Positions 1 through 10,637 of a stretch of DNA of 30,822 nucleotides are shown here, one piece after another. The position numbers were made by a program, and so were the translations under genes. Source of the stretch: Malacoplasma sp. GTDB taxonomy: Bacteria; Bacillota_I; Bacilli_A; Mycoplasmatales; Mycoplasmoidaceae. Under the pieces are notes generated by a model that saw nothing but the letters and a program-made list of their open reading frames with translations, was not told the origin of the DNA and made no database searches. The first letter of the stretch is position 1. Each line of letters begins with the position of its first letter. Where the stretch lies: contig JARHZT010000040.1 in NCBI GenBank assembly GCA_029258015.1, forward strand, positions 1 to 30,822, given 5' to 3'.

Positions 1-462
1 AAATGAGATGAAATATCTGACATAGAAGCCAAAAGAGATTTATATAGTGAATTGAAAGGAACAATTAAATTTATTTTAATTTCTATTGAAGAGTATATGT
101 CTCATAAAGAAATTAATGATAAAGAAATAAATATAGAACATATTTTTCCTCAAGATTCTAAGAAATGAAAAAAGGAATTGGATGACAATGGAGTTTCTAT
201 AGAAGTTACATTTGAAGACATGAGAGAATGACTAAATACATTAGGTAATTTATCTATAGTTAACTCTAAAGATAATTCAACATTGTCTAATAAAGTATTT
301 GTACAGAAAAAAGAAATATTAGCAGATAGATCATATTTAAAAATTAATAAAATGATTTATGAATGACAAAATTGAACTATAGAAGAAATAAAAAATAGAG
401 CAAGAAATATTTTGGATTACATAGAAACAATGTGATTCAATGGTGAAAGCTGACAAAAATAA
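1..462 (+). CDS. DUF1524/HNH (GmrSD-like) protein, C-terminal part
   Basis: This is the 3' end of a gene that begins before the window; 153 codons are visible, read in frame from base 1 to TAA at 460-462 with UGA as Trp. The segment IEHIFPQ (about residues 45-51 of the visible part) matches the H-x-x-P core of the DUF1524 HNH-like nuclease domain. The following LGNLSIV and N-rich LSNKVF segments also fit that domain. DUF1524 usually sits at the C-terminus of DUF262/DUF1524 (GmrS/GmrD-type) proteins, which restrict modified phage DNA. The N-terminal DUF262 half cannot be seen, so whether the gene is intact is unknown. A terminator follows, so it is probably not co-transcribed with rsmH. Confidence 0.75.
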
Positions 463-499
463 AAAAATATATCTAGTATATGCTAGGTATTTTTTTTAT
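461..499 (+). terminator. Rho-independent terminator after the DUF1524 gene
   Basis: An A-rich left arm ending in ATCTAG (471-476) pairs with CTAGGTAT (483-490) around a short loop, and a run of T follows (490-497). The stem has one G-T pair and one mismatch. It overlaps the stop codon of the upstream gene. Confidence 0.7.
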
Positions 500-526
500 T
501 TTTAAATATTTATTAAATCATTAAAT

Positions 527-532
527 TAAAAT
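527..532 (+). promoter_or_regulatory. Candidate -10 element for rsmH
   Basis: TAAAAT ends seven bases before the rsmH ATG at 540, just after the upstream terminator. No Shine-Dalgarno sequence is visible before that ATG, so transcription from here would give an essentially leaderless message. In DNA this AT-rich the hexamer could be chance. Confidence 0.35.
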
Positions 533-539
533 ATTCACT

Positions 540-1472
540 ATGGAAGATAAAAATAAATTTAATCATATATCTGTTAGACTAGAAGATTCTATTAATAGTT
601 TGAATATTAGAAAAGATAAAATATATGTTGATTGTACATTTGGTAGAGGTGGACATTCTAAGCAAATTTTAAATAAATTAGAGAATACAGGTCATTTATA
701 TTGTTTTGATCAAGATGAAGAAGCTCATAAATATTTTGAAGAAAATTTTAAAGATTATAAAAATGTAACTTTAATTAAAAGTAATTTTAAAAACATTAAA
801 GAAGAATTAGCTAAGTTGAGTGTTTTTAAAGTAGATGGAATTTTATTTGATTTAGGTGTATCTAGTCCAATGTTTGATGATGCTAGTAGAGGTTTTAGTT
901 ATAAATTAGATGGAAAACTTGATATGAGAATGAATCAAAATCAAACATTAAGTGCATATGAAGTAATCAACAACTATAGTGAACAACAACTAACTAGTAT
1001 GTTTAAAAAGTATGGTGAAATTTATGATTCATATGCTGTAGTAAAAAACATATGTAACAAAAGAAAAATAAAACATATAGAAACAACATTGGAATTAGTT
1101 GAAATCATTAGAGAGAAAACTCCAATAAAATTTCAATATGAAAAAAAACATTTTGCAAGAAAATATTTCCAAGCCATAAGAATTGAAGTAAATGATGAAA
1201 TTAATGTTTTGAATAAAGCATTAAAAGACTCTTTGAATTTATTAGAACATGAAGGAAGAATCGTTACTATATCCTTTCACTCTTTAGAGGAAAAAAGTAT
1301 TAAAAATGTTTATTATGAAGCTTTACACAAAAATGATTTACCAAAAGAAATTCCGATAAATACTGTTAGTGATTTTAAAATAATAAAAGTAAAACAAAAA
1401 ACTAATAACAAAGAAATAGAAAATAATAATAGAGCAAGATCTGCATATCTTAAAATTATTGAAAGGGTTTAA
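540..1472 (+). CDS. rsmH: 16S rRNA (cytosine1402-N4)-methyltransferase RsmH
   Basis: RsmH (MraW) methylates N4 of C1402 in 16S rRNA using S-adenosylmethionine and tunes the ribosomal P site. The 310-residue length is normal for the family. The SAM-binding motif DCTFGRGGHS lies at residues 31-40. ILFDLGVSSP (101-110) with the following FDDASRGFSY is the family signature, and ISFHSLEE and the C-terminal NRARSAYL are also typical. The ATG at 540 has no clear ribosome binding site. The ftsA-like gene starts two bases after its stop, so the two form an operon, as in the usual rsmH-ftsZ division cluster. No mraZ gene precedes it; a DUF1524 gene is there instead. Confidence 0.96.
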   Translation: MEDKNKFNHISVRLEDSINSLNIRKDKIYVDCTFGRGGHSKQILNKLENTGHLYCFDQDEEAHKYFEENFKDYKNVTLIKSNFKNIKEELAKLSVFKVDGILFDLGVSSPMFDDASRGFSYKLDGKLDMRMNQNQTLSAYEVINNYSEQQLTSMFKKYGEIYDSYAVVKNICNKRKIKHIETTLELVEIIREKTPIKFQYEKKHFARKYFQAIRIEVNDEINVLNKALKDSLNLLEHEGRIVTISFHSLEEKSIKNVYYEALHKNDLPKEIPINTVSDFKIIKVKQKTNNKEIENNNRARSAYLKIIERV

Positions 1473-1474
1473 TT

Positions 1475-2590
1475 ATGCTAAATACTTATACTGTTATTTC
1501 ATTTGGAAATTACGAAACAAAAATATTAATTTGTAATTTCATAAATAGAAGATTATACACAATTTACAATACAAGTTTTTTAACAAATGATTGCTTTCAA
1601 GATTCTCTTATTATTGATGAAGAATTACTAGTAAAAATTTTAAAAAGAGAATTTGCAAAAATTCCAATAGATGTAGATTCAACAAATTTAATTTTAAATA
1701 TTCCATTAAAGAACTTAGAAATATTAACTAACAAAGTTAATGAAATGCCTATATCTAAAAAAACTTTATCTAAAGAAGACATTTTTAATTTAACAAAAAT
1801 GACACAAAAAAATGCTTCAAGTGAAAAGTTTAAATTAGATGAGCAAGTGATATATTGAAAAGTAGATGGAACCGAAATTAAAAATATTGAAAATATTAAT
1901 GAAATTGAAACATTAAGTTGAAAAATAAATTCATATTACACAAATAATGCAACTATTAAAAAATATTTAGATTTAATTAAGAATTTTAAGTGTGTACCTA
2001 ATTTGATAATATGTGATAGTTTAGTTATGAATTATTTATTTTCTAATAAAGAAAGAAAATATAAAGTGTTGATTAACATAGGACACTGAAAATCATCTTT
2101 TGATAGATATGAAAATGAGGTTTTAATAGATCAAAGAATAGTTGATTTTGGTATTAGACATTTAACATCTGAAATTGGTAAGACAGCATTTGTAGATGAA
2201 AAAAAATCTATTGAGATTTTAAAGATATATAAAGATCTTGTTATAGTGAACAAAAATCTAGCTTTAATTAATCATTTCAAAGAAAAATACTTAGATTACT
2301 CACAAACAACTATTAAAGACATTGATAGATTAATAGGTGTTTGAGTAATGCAATTAACAAGTTTGATGAATGCTTATTTAAAAGAAAAAGAAATAGATAT
2401 ATTAGGTGTTGATGAAATTTATTTTTATTCTTCTATGAACATATTAGATGTATGATTTCCAATGATTAGAGAATCATTAGATAAAAGAGCAGAAATCCAC
2501 TCAATACAACCTAATGTGTTTGGGATTACAGAACAAAAATATTGTTCATTAATAGCTTCTATTTTATATTATGTAAATAGAAGAAATTAA
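1475..2590 (+). CDS. ftsA: FtsA-like actin-family cell division protein
   Basis: The frame is open from ATG 1475 to TAA 2588-2590 (371 residues) when UGA is read as Trp. FtsA is an actin-like ATPase that links the FtsZ ring to the membrane. INIGHWKSSFD (about 200-210) followed by IVDFGIRHLTSEIGKT corresponds to the phosphate-2 and connecting region of FtsA (canonical DIGGGTTD...GG), though it is strongly diverged and the glycines are reduced. The N-terminal ISFGNYETKI fits phosphate-1. The protein ends at SLIASILYYVNRRN, which corresponds to the last core helix. The linker and C-terminal amphipathic membrane-targeting helix of ordinary FtsA are missing. Its position after rsmH supports the call. 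The identification rests on remote similarity and context. Confidence 0.72.
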
Positions 2591-2652
2591 TTCTTACTTA
2601 TAAATTTAGATATTATTTATAAATGTGTATATAACTTGATAAGGTGCTTGCT

Positions 2653-3807
2653 ATGGAAAAATTTATTGTTATAAAATTTGGTGAATTATTTTTAAAAGGA
2701 AAAAATAGAAGTTCTTTTTCTGGTTGTTTATTCAAAAATGTAAAAAGAGCTTTAAAGGGTTTTGAATTTAATTTAGTAAATAAAAACAATATGTTTTTTT
2801 TATTTTTTGAACAAGAAAATGAAAATGAGATATTGGATATATTAAAAATGATTCCCGGAATTTCATATATTCATATTTGTTATATGTGCGAAACTGATAT
2901 TAATAAAATTGAAGAATTAGCTTGCAAGTTATGTGAAGGTTTTAAAACATTTAAAATAGAAATAAAAAGAAAACATAAAAATTTTATGGAAAGAGATGAA
3001 ATCATTAGTAGTGTTGCTAGAAAAATTTTATCTAATAGAGAAATAGTTGTTGATGTCAATAATCCAGAGCTTTTATTAACTATAGAAATTCATAGTTCAA
3101 AAGATAGTTATATTTGAACTGACAAAATAAAAGGGATAGGTGGATTACCAATTGGTGTTAATGGTTCTTGTCTTTCTTTGTTATCTGGAGGAATAGATTC
3201 TCCAGTAGCTTCTTTTCAAGTTCAAAAGAGAGGACAAATAGTCGATTATCTAACTTTTATAACAGAAGATGTTACTGAAAAAACTATAGACAAGCTAAAA
3301 AAATTAATAAACAAAATAACTTTAAATAATAAAATACATAATGCAAAACTTTATGTGATTGATTATACAAAAGTGCAACATGAATTAATGCATATGTCTA
3401 ATCCTAAATATAGGATAACTTTGATGAGAAGGTCATTTTATAGAATAGCTCAAGAAATAGCATTAAAAAATAATTATGATGCATTAGTTTGTGGTGATTC
3501 GTTAGGTCAAGTTGCAAGTCAAACATTAGAAAGTATAAATACAATTTCAAATGTTTGTGACAAGATGCAAATATTTAGACCATTACTAACTTTTGATAAA
3601 CAAGAGATAATTGAAATTGCTAAAAAAATTGATACTTATGAGACTTCTATTGGCGAACATGAAGATGTTTGTTCTATGTTTGCACCACAAAATCCTGCCA
3701 CAAAACCAAGTGTAAAACTTGCATTATCATTAGAAAATGAATTAAAATTATTAAATTACATTGAACAGAGTGTAATTAATAAAATAAAAATAATTAATGT
3801 GGAATAG
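2653..3807 (+). CDS. thiI: tRNA 4-thiouridine synthase ThiI
   Basis: ThiI adenylates U8 of tRNA and transfers sulfur to make 4-thiouridine. The 384-residue protein has the expected order: an N-terminal ferredoxin-like/THUMP region (about 1-165), then the PP-loop pyrophosphatase motif SGGIDSP at 178-184. ALVCGDSLGQVASQTLES and the C-terminal half also match the family. Its length fits the short Firmicutes/Mollicutes form without the C-terminal rhodanese domain of E. coli ThiI. A UGA-Trp falls at 3115-3117. A GTG at 2644 is in frame, but the AAGGTG at 2641-2646 is better placed as the ribosome binding site for ATG 2653, so that start is chosen. In a mycoplasma the role is tRNA modification rather than thiamine synthesis. 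Confidence 0.93.
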
Positions 3808-3815
3808 GAGATATC

Positions 3816-4784
3816 ATGTTTAATGTAACTGAGATAATCATAAAAAAAATACAAGAATATGACAAAATATCATTATTCTTTCATGAAAGACCAGATTTTG
3901 ATGCACTAGGTTCTTGCTTTGCATTAAGAGAATTTATTTATGATAATTTTAAAAATAAGACTGTAAAAATTATAGGTTTAGACACACTACCTTCATTGTA
4001 TGGTTCAACATTATTTAAATTTGAACCAAAATTAAATAGTGTTTCTAATGAATTTATAGCTTCATCTTTAGGGATAATTTCAGATACAGCTAATACTGCT
4101 AGAGTTTATTCTAGAAAAAATACATTATGTAAAGAAACTATAAGAGTTGATCACCATCCTCAAGTCGAGGTTTTTGCTGATTTTGAATGAATTGATCCGA
4201 TGATTCCAGCAGCTTGCGAAATGTGAGGAACTATATTTTTGGAATCTAAATTAAAGTTAAGTTCACAATGTGCTAAATATTTATATGCTGGAATTATTAC
4301 AGATACTGGAAGATTTTTGCATAACAACACATTACCTTCAACATATGAACTAACTTCTAAATTAATTTCTACAGGATTTAGAAGATCTGAAGTTCATGAT
4401 TCAATTTATCTAAGAGATGCAACACAAATTGAATTTACAAATTTTTTAATGAAACGTTTAAAAATCGAAAAAAGAGTAGCTTACTTTGTAATACCTAAAG
4501 GAGCACATAAAAAATTCAATATATTCCCACAATTTTCAATGGTGCATTTATTAAGTGATATTAAAGATGTTGATGCTTGAACTACATTATATTTTGATGA
4601 TCAAACATTAAGTTGAAAAGGTTCGATTAGAAGTAGAGATATTCAAATAAACCATATAGCAGCAGAGTTTAATGGTGGTGGTCACAAGTATGCCGCAGGA
4701 TTTACTTTAGAAAATGAAAAAGTATTTTACAAAGTAATTGAAAGACTACAATCATATCTTGAAACTATAAGACAAGGTTCATAA
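3816..4784 (+). CDS. DHH/DHHA1 phosphoesterase (NrnA-type oligoribonuclease/pAp phosphatase)
   Basis: The protein has 322 residues with several UGA-Trp codons, and AGGAG lies just before ATG 3816. The DHH-family metal ligands are visible: HERPDFDALGS (H23, D27, D29), the DHH triad at 112-114, and the C-terminal DHHA1 motif GGGHKYAAG (about 285-293). The length and layout are those of NrnA/MgpA proteins, which degrade 2-5 nt RNA fragments and dephosphorylate pAp (3'-phosphoadenosine 5'-phosphate). In mycoplasmas such proteins recycle nanoRNA into mononucleotides. It lies eight bases after thiI and is probably co-transcribed with it; a terminator follows at once. Mycoplasmas often carry several DHH paralogues, so the exact substrate (oligoRNA, pAp or cyclic dinucleotide) is not settled by sequence. 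Confidence 0.88.
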
Positions 4785-4789
4785 AAAAG

Positions 4790-4820
4790 AAAAAACAAAC
4801 AGTAAAATGTTTGTTTTTTT
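4790..4820 (+). terminator. Rho-independent terminator after the DHH gene
   Basis: A perfect 11-bp stem AAAAAACAAAC / GTTTGTTTTTT (4790-4800 with 4809-4819) encloses an eight-base loop and ends in a T run, six bases after the stop codon. Confidence 0.88.
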
Positions 4821-4947
4821 ATTGTATTGAAATGAATTATATGCTTTTTTAAAAATAAAGCAGCAAAAATAGATTTATTTTTAATTAATAATTATTAAAA
4901 AAAATAATTAAAAAGTAAAATTATTATAGGTAAAATAGGAGATTAAA

Positions 4948-5658
4948 ATGACAGCACATAATAAGGCTAAAAAAGGTGAAATAGCCAAAATAGTTTTAAT
5001 GCCAGGTGACCCATTAAGAGCCAAGTGAATGGCAGAAACATTCTTAAGTTCTTATAAAATGGTTAATGATGTGAGAGGAATGTACGCATTTACTGGGAAA
5101 TATAATGATAAAGAAGTAACCATCATGGGACATGGTATGGGTATTGCTTCAATTGGTATCTATTCATACGAATTATTCAATGCATATGATGTAGATGTAA
5201 TTATAAGAGTTGGTAGTGCAGGTTCTTATACTGAAGATATAAATGTTGGTGATTTAATCTTAGCTAAAGATAGCTATAGTGAATCGACATATGCTGAACT
5301 TATAGGTGTAGAAGCTAAAAATAAATTAATCAATGCTTCACAAGATATAAATGAAATAATTTTAGAAACAGCAAAAGAAAATAATTTAAATATATCTTAT
5401 TCAACAGTACATAGTAGTGATGTATTTTATGGTGGTGTTAAACCATTTAAAGAGATTGAAAAAGAAACTAATTCAAAAGTTGTTGAAATGGAATCATTTG
5501 GACTTTTTGCAAATGCTATTAAATTAAATAAAAAAGCAGCAACTTTATTAACTTGTTCAGATTCACTTGTAACTCATGAAGCAATGAGTGCTGAAGATAG
5601 ACAAACTAAGTTTAAAAACATGGTTTTATTAGCACTTAAATCTGCTGAAAAAATGTAG
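4948..5658 (+). CDS. deoD: Purine-nucleoside phosphorylase, DeoD type
   Basis: DeoD cleaves purine (deoxy)nucleosides with phosphate to free base and (deoxy)ribose-1-phosphate. The gene encodes 236 residues, the usual size of the hexameric DeoD family. MPGDPLRAKW near the start, GHGMGIAS, IRVGSAG, and VVEMESFG (the purine/ribose-binding Met-Glu) all fit. TCSDSLVTHE is the C-terminal catalytic segment with its conserved Asp. The first 27 codons contain a UGA-Trp. ATG 4948 is preceded by AGGAG at 4938-4942. It is the first gene of a salvage operon with deoA, cdd and the phosphomutase; deoA begins three bases after its stop. Confidence 0.96.
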
Positions 5659-5661
5659 TTT

Positions 5662-6963
5662 ATGAATATATTAAGTTTAATTGAGAAAAAAAAGAATAAT
5701 AAAAGAATCACAGAACAAGAGTTTGATTGATTTGTAAAAAACATATTAAATAATTCAATTTCAGATTATCAAATATCAGCATTTTTGATGAGTATTTGAT
5801 TTGCTAAATTAAATTATGATGAAACATATTTTTTAACAAAAGCAATTGTTGAAAATGGAAAAGTGTTTTATTATCCAAAAAAAATAAAAGATATTATTGA
5901 TAAACACTCAACTGGTGGAGTTGGTGATAAAGTAAGTTTAGTGTTATTACCTATATTAGCTTCATTAGATGTAAAAATAGCTAAAATCTCTGGAAGAGGT
6001 TTGGGCTACACTGGTGGTACTATTGATAAATTAGATTCAATCAATTGTAATACAAGTATTGATGAGAAAAAAACAATAGAATTATTGGATAAACAAAATC
6101 TTTTTATAATTCAACAAACTAAAGAAGTAGTTCCGGCAGATAAAATTTTGTATGCTATTAGAGATACATCTGGAAGTGTGGATAATCTTTCATTAATAGT
6201 TGCATCTATTATGTCTAAAAAAATAGCAACTAATGCTGACTATATTTATCTTGATGCAAAAGTTGGTGATGGAGCATTTTTTAGTAATTTAAAAAAAGCT
6301 AAAGAATTTGGTGAATTATGTATAAAAATAGGAAAGAAATTTAAAAAGACTGTTGTTGTACATTACACAGACATGGATAAACCATTAGGTAGATATTTAG
6401 GAAATTTAACAGAAATAAAAGAAGCAGTTGATTTTTTAAATGGTAAATTCCATTGTGAAGCATTAAAAGAACTTATATATGATTTTGCAAAAGATATCTT
6501 AATAGACCTTAAAAAAGCTAAAGATAAAAAAAGTGCATATAGGATAATTGATGAAACGATTAAATCATCAAATGCTTATAACAAATTTAAAGATTGAGCA
6601 AAAGCACAAGGATCAAATTATGATTTTGATTCATTATTAGAAAATGAATATAGTGCTAAATATGTTGAACACATTAAATCAAAAAAACCAGGTTATATTA
6701 AATTCAAATCCAATAAAGAGTTTGGAATGGCATTAATCGAAATTAAAGCAGGAAGAAAACAAAAAACTGATACATTAGATTTTAATGCTGGTATTTACTT
6801 AAATAAATATAATAATGAATTGGTTAAGAAGAATGAAACTATTGTAACTATTTATTCATCTCACCCAATTGAAAAAAGTGTTATCAATAAAATAAAAGAT
6901 AATATTGAAATTTTTGAAAACAAACAAAAAGCAAATAAAACTATATTAGGAGTAAGTAGATAA
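5662..6963 (+). CDS. deoA: Pyrimidine-nucleoside (thymidine) phosphorylase
   Basis: This enzyme splits thymidine, deoxyuridine or uridine into base and sugar-1-phosphate. It has 433 residues, the normal length, with UGA-Trp codons near both ends. The phosphate-binding signature KHSTGGVGD is at residues 81-89, followed by SGRGLGYTGGTIDKLDS. The three-domain layout ends in the beta-hairpin-rich C-terminal domain with IEIKAGRKQ and PIEKS. ATG 5662 follows the deoD stop after three bases, so translation is probably coupled. Sequence alone does not separate a thymidine-specific enzyme from a broad pyrimidine phosphorylase. Confidence 0.96.
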
Positions 6964-6967
6964 AAAT

Positions 6968-7381
6968 ATGGAAAACAATTTCTTAGCAAGTATATTTACA
7001 AAATTACAAGAAATTAAAAAGAATGCATACGCACCTTATTCTAATTTTCATGTTGCATCTATATGTAAAGTAGGTGATGAATTTTTTTATGGAGTAAATA
7101 TAGAAAACTCTGCATACCCTGCAGGTATATGTGCTGAAAGATCAGCAATTTGCTCTGCTATTAGTAAAGGGCATAAAAAAATTGATGAGATTTATTTATT
7201 AACAGATTCAATTGATACAGCAACGCCTTGTGGAATATGTAGACAATTTATGAGTGAGTTTATGCATAATGATGATGCAAAAATAGTTGCTTTTAACAAT
7301 GAAGGAACTTGTAAAATATATTTAATAAAAGATTTATTACTAGATAGATTTACAACAAAAGATTTGAATAATAGAGGTTAA
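6968..7381 (+). CDS. cdd: Cytidine deaminase
   Basis: Cdd deaminates cytidine and deoxycytidine to uridine and deoxyuridine, feeding the phosphorylase encoded just upstream. The 137-residue size is that of the tetrameric bacterial enzyme. The zinc site is complete: CAERSA (C55, catalytic E57) and PCGICRQ (C88, C91). YAPYSNFHV and NIENSAYP are the substrate-binding segments. The gene begins four bases after deoA and ends four bases before the phosphomutase, within the same operon. Confidence 0.97.
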   Translation: MENNFLASIFTKLQEIKKNAYAPYSNFHVASICKVGDEFFYGVNIENSAYPAGICAERSAICSAISKGHKKIDEIYLLTDSIDTATPCGICRQFMSEFMHNDDAKIVAFNNEGTCKIYLIKDLLLDRFTTKDLNNRG

Positions 7382-7385
7382 TTAT

Positions 7386-9026
7386 ATGAATAATACAAAT
7401 ATGAATGCAATTTCAGCGCTTTGACTAAAATCAGAAAAGATATCTGCAGAATATAAAAAATATATTATGGGATTATCAAAAGAAGAAATTGATACATACT
7501 TTACAGATAAAAAAATGAGTTTTGGTACTGCTGGTATTAGAGCAACAATGGGTCCTGGAACTAATCAAATAAATGTTTTTACATACCAACAAATGGCTGA
7601 AGGTGTTGCTAGATGATTATTATTATCTAAAGAAAATCCAACTGTTGTTATTGCTCATGATAATAGAAAAAATGCAGATTTTTACTCAAAAATAGTTGGT
7701 AAGGTTTTAACTCATTTCGGAATTAATGTTTTGTTTTTCCCAAATAATGAATTAAAAGCAACTCCAATTACTTCATATGCTATTAGACATTTAAAAGCAG
7801 ATAGTGGAATTATCATAACTGCATCTCACAACCCTAAAAACTACTTAGGATTTAAAGTTTATAATAATTTTGGTGGACAAATTCTTCCAGATGATGCTGA
7901 TATTATTTGTTCATTAATGCCCGAAAATAAAACTATATTAGATAATGAATATACACAAAAAGCAGAATTAATTAGTTATATTGAAGACTCATTAACTCAA
8001 AGTTATTATGAACAAGCTAGAAAATGTTTAATTAAAACAGATTTTGAAACTGAAAAAAACTTTCCAGTAGTTTTTACGGCTCACCATGGCACAGCTTCTT
8101 ATGATTTACCTTATTTTTTAAGTAGTTTAGGATATAAAAATGTTGTTAAGGTGGAAGAGCAATGTGTACCTGATTCAGCTTTCACATACTCGCCTGTGTC
8201 TAATCCAGAAGATAAAAGATCTTTTGAATTATCGTTGCAATATGCTAATAAATATAATTCAGATATTATGTTAGCTGTTGATCCAGATTCTGATAGATTA
8301 GCAGTAGCTGTTTTACATGATAATAAATGAAAATATTTTACAGGTAATGAAACTGGAATTATATTCACTCACTATGTATTAAAAAACAAAAAGTTTACTA
8401 AAGAACCATTTATTGTTTCAACATTTGTTTCAACAAATTATATAGATAAAATAGCAGCTGATCACAATGCTAAAGTATTTAGAACACCAACTGGATTTAA
8501 ATGAGTTGGAAATGTATTAGAACAATATTACCAACAACAAGATTTTGTTGTGGGGTTTGAAGAAGCTATAGGGGCTTTAAACTCTGATATAGGACGTGAT
8601 AAAGATGGGTTTCAAGCAGCAGCTTTAATTTTAGAAATTTATAATTGATTAAAGAGTCAAGATAAAACACTTGTAGATTACTTACATCAAATCTTTAATG
8701 AATATGGAGCTTGAGCTGGAGAAACAGTTTCTTATGTTATTCAATCACCTAATTGGAAAGAAAGTATGGAAGAAAGAATTAAGTTCTTTTCTAAAATAAA
8801 AGTTAAAGAAATTTTAGGTTTAAAACTTAATGAAATAAGATGAAACAAGAAAGCAGATGCTTTAGAATGACACTTACAAGATGGAATGTGAGTTAAATTT
8901 AGAATGTCTGGTACAGAACCTAAATTTAAAGTTTATTATGATTTACTAGCTCCAACATTAGAAGAAGCTAATGCATTATTAGAAAACTTTAAAAAAGAAA
9001 TTGATTCAATGATAAGAGATATGTAA
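7386..9026 (+). CDS. Phosphohexomutase (phosphomannomutase/phosphoglucomutase family)
   Basis: This alpha-D-phosphohexomutase has 546 residues and many UGA-Trp codons. It shows all four family landmarks: the catalytic phosphoserine loop TASHNP (145-150, S147), the metal-binding DPDSDR (299-304), the sugar-binding GFEEAIGAL, and the C-terminal phosphate-binding RMSGTEPK. Mycoplasma genomes commonly place such a gene (annotated manB, pmm or deoB-like) beside deo genes. There it may interconvert (deoxy)ribose-1- and -5-phosphate as well as hexose phosphates. Substrate specificity cannot be read from the sequence. It is the last gene of the deoD-deoA-cdd operon and is followed by a terminator. 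deoC, the aldolase that would complete deoxyribose use, is not in this window. Confidence 0.93.
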
Positions 9027-9052
9027 AAAAAGAGCATTTAAACGCTCTTTTT
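9027..9052 (+). terminator. Rho-independent terminator of the deo operon
   Basis: The stem AAAAAGAGC / GCTCTTTTT (9027-9035 with 9044-9052) has an eight-base loop and is followed by further T residues directly after the phosphomutase stop codon. Confidence 0.9.
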
Positions 9053-9134
9053 TTATTTTTTCTTATTTTGTTTTGGATAAAAAACATCATGTAATTATTT
9101 TTATTTTTTTTATAAAAAATAATCATTTTGTAAA

Positions 9135-9140
9135 TATAAT
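9135..9140 (+). promoter_or_regulatory. Candidate -10 element for guaB
   Basis: TATAAT lies 25 bases before ATG 9166 and would give a leader of roughly 20 bases containing the weak ribosome binding site TATAGG. No convincing -35 box is seen. A second -10-like TATTAT at 9151-9156 would make the message almost leaderless. Confidence 0.45.
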
Positions 9141-9165
9141 AAATGTAATTTATTATAGGTTGTTT

Positions 9166-10611
9166 ATGAAAGAAATTAAAAAGATGTTAACATTTGATGA
9201 TGTTTTGTTAAAACCTCATTATTCAGAAATACTACCTAGTGAGGTAAATGTAAATTCTGTTTTATCTAAAAATTTTGATTTAAATATCCCAATTATAAGT
9301 GCTGGTATGGATACAGTTACAGAAATTGAAATGGCATATAATATGGCATTAAATGGTGGAATTGGAACCATTCACAAAAACTTATCAATTAGTCAACAAT
9401 CAAATATGATAAAACAACTAAAAAAAATAGTAAATGGATATAGCTATTCAATAATGGCATTTGATTCATCTACTAAGATATTTTCTGTTAAATCTATGGT
9501 GTTTAATGAATATATTGATGATTGTATATTTGTTATTAATAACAATAAGATTGTAAACATAGTAACTAAAGAAGATATTGAAGAATTAGATTTTAAAGAA
9601 AACGATTCTTTAGAATCACTAAAAGTAAACAAGATTTTTTATGCTGATATAAATTCTAAACCAGAAGATATATTGAATATGATGGATAATAATAGAGTAG
9701 ATAATGTAATTTTAGTTTCTAAAGATTCTGTTGTAGCAGTAGCAAAAAGAAAATGATTAAAACCATATTTAGAATGCGAAATTCCGTTGTTAGATAATAA
9801 TAAAAGTGTAAAAGTGTTAGGAGCTATTGGGGTATCAGAAGATAGTTTAAACAGAGCTAAAAGTTTGTTTTTAGCAGGAGTTGATGGAATTATTATTGAT
9901 TGTGCTCATGGACATTCTAAAAGAGTTATAGATTTAGCTAGACAAATTAAAAAAGATTGACCAACTTCATTTGTGATTGCTGGCAATGTTGTTACAAAAG
10001 AAGCTATTAGAGATTTAGCTGTAACAAAAGTTGATGCTATAAAAGTTGGTATAGGTCCAGGATCTATTTGTACTACTAGAATTATTTCAGGTGTGGGTGT
10101 TCCACAATTTAGTGCAATCTTAGAAACTGTTGAAGAAGCTAAAAAGTACAACATATCTATTATTGCTGATGGTGGATTAAAAACATCTGGAGATATTGTA
10201 AAAGCATTAGCAGCAGGTGCAAATGCTGTTATGATAGGAAGTTTAATAGCAGGTTGTGAAGAATCACCAAGTGAAAAAGTTTATCTTGATGGAAAAGTAT
10301 ATAAAAAATATCGTGGTATGGGAAGTGCATCTGCAATGAAAGCAGGAAGTGCTGATAGATATGGTCAAGAATCATTAAAGAAATTTGTTCCAGAAGGAAT
10401 AGAAGGTTTAATAACATACAAGGGTCATTTAAAAGACACATTATATTCATTGGTTGGCGGATTAAAAAGTGGTATGGGTTATATGGGTGCTAAAAACCTT
10501 TATGAACTTGAACAAAATGCTGAATTTATTCAACAAACTGGCATAGGTTTAACCGAAAGTAATACACATAGTGTTTCAATACTAAGCAACACAAATCACA
10601 ATAAAAAATAA
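9166..10611 (+). CDS. guaB: Inosine-5'-monophosphate dehydrogenase
   Basis: GuaB oxidises IMP to XMP with NAD+, the committed step to GMP. The protein has 481 residues, the normal length. The N-terminus LTFDDVLLKPHYSE is the family start. A divergent CBS-pair region (about 90-205) interrupts the barrel. The catalytic loop GPGSICTTR carries the active-site Cys (C302), and YRGMGSASAM is the mobile flap region. An upstream in-frame TTG at 9073 was rejected because it would add 31 hydrophobic, non-conserved residues. The gene follows a terminator and has its own candidate promoter. guaA is not visible here. Purine salvage normally dominates in mycoplasmas, so an intact guaB suggests that this organism can make GMP from hypoxanthine or IMP. 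Confidence 0.96.
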
Positions 10612-10637
10612 AATGATATAATTATTTTGGGTGAATT

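Noticed and set aside
9073..9165. N-terminal extension of GuaB from TTG 9073.
   Set aside because: The extra residues are hydrophobic and unconserved and would cover the likely promoter; ATG 9166 begins exactly at the family N-terminus.
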